The notes beneath the pieces were generated by a model that worked only from the letters and a program-made list of their open reading frames with translations, was not told the DNA's origin and did not search any database. DNA of 64,000 bases, taken from positions 16,819,953-16,883,952 of the forward strand of contig CM018041.1 in the NCBI GenBank assembly GCA_008638375.1, written 5' to 3'. Of the stretch, positions 56,406 to 64,000 are shown in pieces (the first letter of the stretch is position 1; every line of letters begins with the position of its first letter). The translations under genes were made by a program, and so were the position numbers. This DNA comes from Nyssa sinensis. Its lineage: Eukaryota; Streptophyta; Magnoliopsida; Cornales; Nyssaceae.

Positions 56406-58661
56406 GGCGTGCGGCAGGCACGCACGCGTGGGGGGTGCGGTAGGCACGCACGCACAGGGGGTGCAGGTAGGGTGAGCTGGCGTGGGCTGCTGCAGGTTGG
56501 TTCCTGTACCTACAGTGTATTTACTGCAACCTGATTTCTTTTTTTTCTAAAATTTTTTTCAAAGTGCTACAAGCTAATTTTTTTAATTTTTAACCTACTT
56601 CCCCAAGGTTTTTAACTTCCACTTTTTGGCATTCCTACCTATATATGGGTCATTTTACACACCCAATGACTCTTTTTAATTCATAAAATTTTGACATGGT
56701 CTCCTTTGTCCATTAACCTATTTTCCACCTAATATTTTTACAACACAATCCACCACTCTTAAACTAATTACCAAACTACATTCTCTTACTCAACTAAACT
56801 ATTCATACTTAATTTAAACAAACAAGCTATTCATTCATGATTTAAAACATACATCCACCTATATATATATATGTATATACTTGAAGCTTAAGTGTCATGA
56901 GCTCCATGCTCATTACAAATTTAGGTCCTTTGCCCATTGTTTCAATGCTATACAAAATTTTACAAGTTAATACATATATATCTTAGGGCTTATGCCCTTA
57001 TACAACTAAAAATATGCCCCAAGCGCCAAATGTTCTTCAAGGTCCATTTCTCCCTCCATTCTTCAAGACTTCATCAAGTCTTATGTGCCTGGGAGTCTCA
57101 TTTGTAATATGTAATCCTATATAGGGTAAGGACTGACTGTTTGTATGACATAATGCTAATATAAAGAACAAATGTAAGACGTGGCATGTGCAAAGTGAAC
57201 ATTTATAAGCTATATGCCTTCCAATTCATCAATGCAATGCAATGGCAATATGCATGACACACACATGCAACTCTATGCTACATCCATGTCTCGCTTCACA
57301 GTTCTTCCCCGTTGGAATGCAAGTATCAATCGTATGTCTCACTTCATGGTCTGTCCCCGTTGGAACGCGAGTACCATGGCCAATTTTGGGTTTTTCACCA
57401 CAGGATCTATACCCTCATAATGCATAGCACCAAAGTGCTCAACACACGCCATGCTTCCAAAGATTCATGTATGCCAAGATGCTTTGACTTTTCTATGCAA
57501 CTTCAATGAGACATTTATCAAACCCATGGAGTGTGCTTTTAAATAATGCATCATATATAAAGCAAATTATAACTTTTAAACCACAAAACTTTGTCTACAT
57601 GAACATAGCATATAATCCAATCAATTACACATATAATCATGTTACATGTTCACAACCTTACCAAATTTTTAAAGATTACACAAGTACACAAAATACTAAT
57701 ACATTGAGCAAACCATAACTTTCAAACTACAAGATTTTGTCTATATGATCATAGCTAGAATGCAATGAATTATACATATATTCATGTTATATGTTCATCA
57801 CTTCACCAAATTTCCAAAGAATACATAAGTACACAAGAAACCTAACCCTAGGTTTTCAAAGTAACTATATGCTAGGTGATTTTTCTAACAACAATTAAGC
57901 ATGTAAGTCATACAATCAACATATAAAAATACTCCTAAACTTAACTCTATTCTTTACTTAGTAAAATGTCATACCTAGAAGGGTTTTTCTCAACCCTAGG
58001 GAGTTGTGTTTACTTTAACGCTGAACCAATTGGTAGGATTGTAGCCCTTGTGGTGGGGAACAACCTCCTAGAAGGAAGCCTTGAGAGATTCCAAGGCTAG
58101 AGATGAGTTTTGGAAGGTAGAAAGTTGACAAACCTAAGTTTTTTTTTCACCTTTTCTCTCCAAGAACGAGCTGCTGTATATTCTAAGACCAATTCTAAGA
58201 AATTTAACTCTCAAGGGTCATCTTTATAGTAAAGGGCTCAAGGGTGTGAAAAGACCCTTTTGCCCTTAATGAGCTACGGGACCCCATTACACTACAACTT
58301 GTCCCGAAACGCCTTAATTCGATATTCTACTTTAACCAAAGTTATTAAAATTATTTTAAATGATATTTTCCCAAAAAAATTATTTTCGCTTGTTGGCAAG
58401 TGCGGCCGGGTCCATCCGAGCCACCCGAGATGCCCTTTTTGGTCCAATTTTTAAACTATCTCCGATTAGGCTCAAATTCTCATAAGAGGTGTATTGTAAC
58501 ATTATAAGCATATTTACCTTCTATAGAATACTCAAATTATGCTTCTAAATATGACTTATGTCTAAATGATGCATGTATAGTGCCCTACCAGCAAATAATG
58601 CATAAATAGTGCCTCTCCTGGCAAAAATGAAAAATTTATCCTGATTTTTCAGATCTTTGCA

Positions 58662-58677
58662 TCCTTCCTCCCCTTAA
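58662..58677 (-). promoter_or_regulatory. Polypurine tract of chromovirus
   Basis: Minus strand ttaaggggaggaagga directly before the 3' LTR, overlapping the stop codon of the polyprotein (…MKFI-stop). This is the usual plus-strand primer site of LTR elements. Confidence 0.75.
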
Positions 58678-60815
58678 ATAAATTTCATCTCGAAATTTAG
58701 AAATGTATCTCTATGAACAAACAACTCTAGATACCTAGCGCGGACCTCAGCCTCGCGCTCCCTAAGTGGCCTCCTCGACTCTGTGGTAGTTCCAAAGAAC
58801 TTTGACCAAAGGGATGATCTTGCCCGGCAAAACCTGGTCCCTCAAGGCCAATATCTCTATAGGCCTCTTATCATAAGAAAAATCACCCTCCACATGAAGA
58901 TCGACCCAATCAAGCATATGTGAAGGGTTAGGGCTCATATTTCCTCAACATCGACACATGAAAGACATCATGAACCCCAGATAACTATGGTGATAATGCC
59001 AACCGATAGGCCACTTCACCAACCCTCTCAAGGATTTCAAATAGCGCTATAAATCCGTGGCGATAGTTTCCCGCTACGCCAAAATCTCCTCAATCCCCAG
59101 TCGTGGGGCTACCTTGAGGAATACAGTATCCCTTAAAATCAAATGATAGAGGTCGTCCCCTTCTGTCCCCATAACTCTTTTGGCGACTCCTATGCTATTA
59201 ATAGATGTTGTACCGAATCATCTGTATCTTCTCTGTGCTCTCACGGACTATGTGCAGGCCCAAAAGTAGTCAGTCTCCCCTATCCTCGGTCCAACATATC
59301 GGTGAACGACATGACCTGCCATACAATGCCTCGAAAGGTGCCATCTTGATACTAGACTAATAGCTATTATTGTAGGCAAACTCTACCATAGCAAGATGAT
59401 CCTTCCAACTACTTCCTAAAATCCATAACACACGCCTTAAACATATCCTCAAGTATTTGGATAGTACGCTCTGACTGACCGTCAGTTTGAGGATGGAAAG
59501 CAGTATTAAATAGTAGCTGAGTCCCTAAAGCTGTCCTGAAGACTCTGCCAAAATCGTGCAGTAAAAAGTGGATCTTGGTCTATAATAATGGAAGCAAGAA
59601 TCCCATGTAGTCGTACTATCTCTCGGATATACAACTTACTGAGAACATCCACTGAATCAGTCACTCTAGTCGGTAGAAAATGTGCGAACTTCGTCAACTT
59701 GTCAACAATAACCCAAACTGCATCGAGACCTTTAGGTGACCTCGGAAGACCCATCACAAAATCCATAGTAATAAACCCCCACTTTCACTCGGCCACTGGC
59801 AATGGCTGTAATAAACCCCCAGGTCTTTAGTGCTCAGCTTTAACCTGTTGGGACGTGAGACATCTCGATACAAATTGTACAACATCTCCCTTCATCCCCA
59901 TCCACCAATACTAGGCAGCGTAAATCATGGTACATCTTAGTACCCCCTAGGTGCACTACTAGACATGAATGATGGAAATCTCAGAGAAAATCAGTCCTGA
60001 AGAGACTCTAGAACAAAGACTCTACCCATATACCTCAGGCCAAGGTCAGAATGAATTGTCCATCCCTCAAAGCCCTCGGTACTAGCAACTCGTGCTCGAA
60101 TCTGGTCTGCCTCTGTGTCCTTGCAACTGTGCCTCAATAATCCCTGCTCAACAGTGTAGGCTGTGCACACAAACTAAATAGTATGGCATAGTCCTTCAGA
60201 CTCGATAAAGTCCAAGTCAAACTCGCTAAGATCTCCCATCATCTCTCACTCCCTAATAGCAATGCTAGCAATAGTGCTCCTTGGTCTCCTACTAAGTGCA
60301 TCTGCTACGACAATGGCCTTCCCAAGGATGGTACTGAAGATCAAAGTCATAGTCCTCCATATAATCCATCCATCTCATTTGCCGAAAGGTTCAAGTCCTT
60401 TTGCACGAAAATGTGTCTGAGGCTCTTGTGATCTGAGAACACCTCGAACCTCTCCCCTATATAAGTAGTGTCGCCAACTCTTAAGTGCAAAGATGACGGC
60501 AGCTAACTCCAAATCATGTGTAGGATAGTTATGCTTATGATTTTTCAACTGACGAGAACCATAAGCTACCATCCCTACCCTCCTGCATCAATACACAACC
60601 TAGTCCTTCTCTGCGACGCATCGGAATATACTGTATAGCCAATACCTCCCTCAGGTATGATCAGAATAGGTGCTGAAGTCAGTCTCCTCTTCAGCTTCTG
60701 AAATGACTGCTCACAGTCATCACTCCACTCGAATCTAATGCCCTTGCGTGTCAGACGAGTCATTGGCACTGCAAGACGAGAAAATCCCTCTACAAATCGA
60801 CGATAGTTTACTAGG
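58678..60815 (-). pseudogene. Chromovirus (Tekay-like) polyprotein, 3' half, broken
   Basis: Minus strand, read from high to low coordinates. RT end and RNase H start (60815-60575: NYRRFVEGFSRLAVPMTRLT, FEWSDDCEQSFQKLKRRLTS). RNase H (60572-60375: [30 protein letters not shown]). Integrase HHCC zinc region (about 59990-59830). rve core (59766-59506: MDFVMGLPRSPKGLDAVWVI, VDKLTKFAHFLPTR, IREIVRLHGI). A chromodomain tail (about 58980-58690: VHMKDVFHVSMLRKY, IIPLVKVLWNYHRVEEAT). The chromodomain places it among chromoviruses; the Tekay assignment is by overall wording and large LTRs. Stops and frameshifts are frequent. The 5' half is missing because the Athila element starts at 60816. Confidence 0.85.
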
Positions 60816-61450
60816 AGGCCTACTAGTTTATTATTCGTTGCAATCTACTGCTAGATTAGATATCAAATCCAGTAATTGTTTGATCCTTCTAATTTGTGAA
60901 GCAACTAAGATTTAATGATTTGCTGCATCAGAAATTATTAGATCTTAGGAAGAAAGCTCGACTAAATTAAATACATCCACTTGTGCTTGTGTTGTTTAGC
61001 TTCATCGATCTTTCTAATTCTTAAGGTTGTTACTAGATTAAACATTTAGTGCTTGTCTTGGGTTGTTTAGTAGTTAGGGTTAATTAGATTGCATTTTTTT
61101 TTTTAATTAACTATGACTAAGGAGAGATAGGTAAATAGTTCCTAACGGTGAATATTCAAAGTGTGAATTGATATATACTTGTATCGATGATTAGTTGTAA
61201 AATTCTAATGGTGGATGTTGACTTAGACCAATGTTTGTTCTTTTGATTGATTTCGATACTTTAATTTGAATTGTTTCTTAGTTATTTTTCTTAAAATTAT
61301 TTTCGTTACACTCAACCTCCCCCATCCTTGTTCATATAGCATAAAACTAGGGCTAGATGCTCTCCGTGGAAACGATCCTTACTCCACTACTACATGTATT
61401 TTTTTTAGGAGTTTAGGTTTTATTTTTTGGTTGCTTGCTGATAACACACC
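60816..61450 (+). repeat. Probable Athila 5' LTR
   Basis: AT-rich. The 3' part carries ctagatgctctccgtggaaacgat-like wording (about 61356), typical just before the Athila primer-binding site. The left limit is taken from the loss of chromovirus homology. Confidence 0.5.
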
Positions 61451-61456
61451 AAATTT

Positions 61457-61474
61457 TGGCGCCTTTGTCGGGGA
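61457..61474 (+). promoter_or_regulatory. Primer-binding site (tRNA-Asp type)
   Basis: tggcgcctttgtcgggga, two changes from the tggcgccgttgccgggga used by Athila/Tat elements. Confidence 0.85.
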
Positions 61475-61663
61475 GTGATTCTAGTTGATTTTTGTGCTTC
61501 TTGTGATCCTTATTTTGTTCTTGAAATTTTCGATAAACCAAAAAAAAAAAAATCAAGGTGATTTTCTTTTTAGCATAGAATTTTTTTTCTTTATTTTTAT
61601 TTTCATTACTCTAGATTTTGTTTTCCTGATTTGTTTTTCATGGTTTATTAGAGTTTCCCTTGA

Positions 61664-62534
61664 TTGTTTATGACTGTAACTCGATCTTCTAATCAAGGTG
61701 ATTTGCAGTGCGATCCAGAAATAGAGAGAACTTTACGCAGGTTAAGGAGGGAAGCTCGAAGAAATTCTGAAGAGAACAATCTAGCTTTTGATTCCCTATT
61801 TGCTAGTGATTCTAATTTAGAAGAGGAGGAAGTCATGGTTGGAAATTGAACTTTGAAAGAGTTTAGGCGCCCCTGATTTGAATCAACAACCCTTATGCAT
61901 AACGTTCCATACTTTAGATGCTACAACTACTTTTGAATTAAAATCTGGACTAATACATCTCTTGCCCACTTTTCATGGCCTTGTAGGTGAAGATCCTCAC
62001 AAGCATCTAAAGGAGATTCATGTAGTATGCACGAGTATGAGACCCACGAGAGTGACTGAAGAGCAAATTAAATTAAGAGCCTTTCCATTTTCTTTGAAGG
62101 ATTCGACTAAGGATTGGCTCTATTATCTACCCTCCGGGAGTATTATCACATGGAACGAGATGAAGAGGTGGTTTTGGAGAAATATTTCCAGCTTCAAGGG
62201 CGGCCAACATTCGAAAAGAAATTTGTGGTGTAAGGCAACACAACTGGAGAGTCCCTACACGAATACTGAGAACGTTTCAAGAAATTATAGTGCAAGCAGC
62301 CCCCATCATGAAATTAGTGAGCAGCTACTTATCCAGTATTTTTATGAGGGCCTTCTACGCACTGATAAGAGTATGATTGATGCTGCTAGTAGAGGAGCTT
62401 TGGTGGATAAAACTCATGAGGCCGTGAGAAACTTGATTGCAAATATGGCGGCCAATTCTCAACAATTTGGCACTAGGCTTGACCCTTCATCTAAGCATGT
62501 TAATGAGGTAAATATTTCCTCCATTGAACAATAA
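61664..62534 (+). pseudogene. Athila gag N-terminal part (one frameshift or stop)
   Basis: 61664-61849 reads the acidic N-terminus (RTLRRLRREARRNSEENN); the frame is lost near 61850. 61878-62534 then gives a long gag core: LNQQPLCITFHTLDATTTFE, LLPTFHGLVGEDPHKHLKEI, AFPFSLKDSTKDWLYYLPSG, ISEQLLIQYFYEGLL. This is the standard Athila capsid region. A stop at 62532 and further breaks follow. Confidence 0.88.
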
Positions 62535-63246
62535 ATTGTGAGTCTAACTTCTCTTGTTCATCAAATGGCTGTAAGGTAATATGCAAACGACGAAGGCTTA
62601 TGGGATTTGTTCGGTAGTAGGGCATACAACCGATATGCGCCCAACTCTTCAAGAGGAGCCCATTGAGCAAGTGAATGCGATGGGTGGTTTTTCTGGACAA
62701 CCGTAAAAGAAGTATAATCCCTATTCGAGCACGTATAACCTGGGATAGGAGGGATCACCCCAATCTTAGCTATGGGAATCCAAAAGTAAATCAGCCCGTG
62801 ACTCAAAACCGCCCAAGTTGCCTAGCTAATATAAGCAGCTATACCCCCCTAGACAACAACCGGGCCAAACTTCTAATTCTGGTTTGTCTTTAGAAGATAT
62901 TGTTAAGTTTTTTGCCACTAATACTTTGCAATTTCAATAGGAGACGAAACAATTTCAACAAGTGGCGAGGGCCAGTATTCAAAGTTTGGACAATCAAATG
63001 GGCCAGATGGCAACTGTAATTAGTCCGCTAGAGGTGCAAAGTTCGAGAAAATTACCCTCTCAAACGGTAGTAAATCCAAGAAAAAATGCAAGTGCAATCA
63101 CTTTGAGAAGTAGTAAAGAGGTTGAGATTCCAGTAAAGGTAGCCCCTGCATCGTCGAAGCAAGAAAATGAGAAAAATGTCATTGCAGACAGGAACGTTCC
63201 CAATGAGAATGACGTATCGAAGCGTAAGTTTCCTGCCTCTTTCTGA
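62535..63246 (+). pseudogene. Athila gag C-terminal part (broken)
   Basis: Fragments EQVNAMGGFSGQP, SGLSLEDIVKFFATNTLQFQ, RASIQSLDNQMGQMATVIS and KLPSQTVVNPRKNASAITLR in order, separated by stops. They match the usual linker and coiled region between capsid and protease. Confidence 0.8.
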
Positions 63247-63357
63247 TTATAAACCTAGTATCCTCCTTTTCCTCAGGCCTTAACAGAATCTAAAAAATAT
63301 GAGCAAAATAAAGATTTATATGAGACTTTTCTTAGATGCTAGGTAAATATTCTACTT

Positions 63358-64000
63358 TTAGATGCTATTAAACAAGTACCTCATTATGCTAAATTCCTGA
63401 AAGAACTGTGTACAATTAAGAGGAAACATAAATTTAAAGGATGTGAGAAGGTGAGAGTAGGGGAGATTGTTTCTATAGTTATTCAAAGAAAATTTCCTGC
63501 GAAGTGCAAAGATCCAGATATGTTTACTATCTATTGTACGATAGGTAACACTAGATTGGAGAAGGCCATGATAGATTTTTGAGCTTTTATCGATGTCATG
63601 CCATATTTTATATATGCTTCTTTGAAACTTAGACCTTTGAATAAAACTAGTGCTATGATTCAATTGGTTGATAGATCTAATGCCTATCCTAAGTGTGTAG
63701 TTAAGGATGTTCTTGTGCAAGTTAATGATTTGGTTTTTTCCTGCTGATTTCTATGTGCTTGATATAGGAGAATGGTGATCAAACTACTCCTATTTTGTTA
63801 GGAAGACCATTTTTAAAGACATCCAAGACTAAAATAGATGTTCATAGTGGCACACTTACCATAGAATTTGATGGTGAAATTGTTAAGTTTAATATTTGTG
63901 ATGCCATGAAATATCTTGATGATGATAATCCTATTTATTCTATTGATATGATTGATTCTTTAGCACAAGAAGTTTTGAACTTGATGGAAAAGATAGATTG
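63358..64000 (+). pseudogene. Athila protease region (active site broken)
   Basis: DAIKQVPHYAKFLKELCTIK leads into the protease domain. The catalytic block, normally D-L-G-A/S, reads Asp-Phe-stop-Ala at about 63578-63589, so the active site is lost. The domain continues with VMPYFIYASLKLRPLNKTSA, QLVDRSNAYPKCVVKDVLVQ and ILLGRPFLKTSKTKIDVHSG and runs off the window end. RT would follow outside. Confidence 0.88.

Larger units (their letters stand above)
55788..58661 (-). mobile_element. 3' LTR (C) of chromovirus, 2.87 kb
   Basis: The sense strand starts TGcaaagatctg right after the polypurine tract and ends gggtgtgaCA at 55788. The stretches 57012-57100, 57230-57430 and 57950-58040 match LTR B (ttgggtttttcaccacagga, agacttcatcaagtc, cttacttag). 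It contains a minisatellite and a hexamer repeat near its 3' side. This is the link that ties the solo LTRs A and B to chromoviruses. Confidence 0.75.
60816..64000 (+). mobile_element. Athila-type gypsy element, 5' part (runs past window)
   Basis: Probable 5' LTR to about 61450, tRNA-Asp-type primer-binding site (61457-61474), gag and protease region with the wording of plant Athila elements. The chromovirus reading frame stops abruptly at 60815-60820, so Athila either inserted there or joined by rearrangement; the exact LTR start and target duplication cannot be fixed because the right end lies outside. Confidence 0.85.

Noticed and set aside
56097..56455. Trp/Pro-repeat and Met-Pro-repeat proteins on both strands
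   Set aside because: Translations of the LTR minisatellite and the gggcat hexamer array.

Overview
This is AT-rich nuclear DNA from a flowering plant, most likely a dicot. The evidence is a pair of plant host genes with plant-type GT-AG introns, set in a dense nest of L1-type LINE, Ty1/copia, Ty3/gypsy (Tekay-like chromovirus and Athila), SINE and Tourist-like MITE sequence. Nothing bacterial, organellar or viral-episomal is visible. I cannot name the species from the sequence.

Only two host genes can be supported, both on the minus strand. (1) A myotubularin-type phosphoinositide phosphatase gene enters at 12297 with three phase-0 exons (12297-12172, 12034-11963, 7877-7803) encoding the N-terminus and the start of the PH-GRAM domain. 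The fourth exon is not in the window: the gene either continues past position 1 through an intron of more than 7.8 kb filled with retrotransposons, or is truncated. (2) A complete, intronless coding sequence at 38247-36436 encodes a 603-aa DUF3475/DUF668 protein of the PSK SIMULATOR (PSI)-like family. Its TATA box (39506-39499), 5' leader exon, 0.94-kb leader intron and two upstream ORFs can be read directly.

Everything else is mobile or non-coding. 673-1517: a LINE copy with an inverted 5' part. 1808-7250: a decayed Ty1/copia element split by a 3.9-kb LINE (2696-6603) with a 13-bp target-site duplication. 12.5-21.5 kb: AT-rich DNA with an LTR-like relic, a fold-back element (16250-16762) and a perfect 17-bp hairpin (20461-20505). 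21520-25074: a Tourist-like MITE split by a 3.0-kb solo LTR (21988-25012). This faces a related 3.8-kb solo LTR in the opposite orientation (25538-29297). 29335-32539: two nested copies of a small LTR retrotransposon family that has gag-like sequence and an extra ORF but no recognisable polymerase. 34.4-36.4 kb: a minus-strand LINE tail and simple repeats.

39.5-46.5 kb is AT-rich DNA with a SINE near 44.8 kb. 46563-52213 is a Ty3/gypsy element with both LTRs, broken by stops and frameshifts, sitting in an older LTR relic. 52699-55730 is a probable solo LTR. 55788-60815 is the 3' half of a minus-strand chromovirus (3' LTR, chromodomain, integrase, RNase H, end of RT), cut off by an Athila element (60816 to beyond 64000) whose gag and protease region is readable but broken.

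I did not find a new defence or metabolic system. The most novel-looking object is the small polymerase-less LTR element family at 29.3-32.5 kb. The most biologically consequential features are the transposon-loaded introns of the myotubularin gene, the convergent 3-kb LTR pair, and the uORF-bearing spliced leader of the PSI-like gene.
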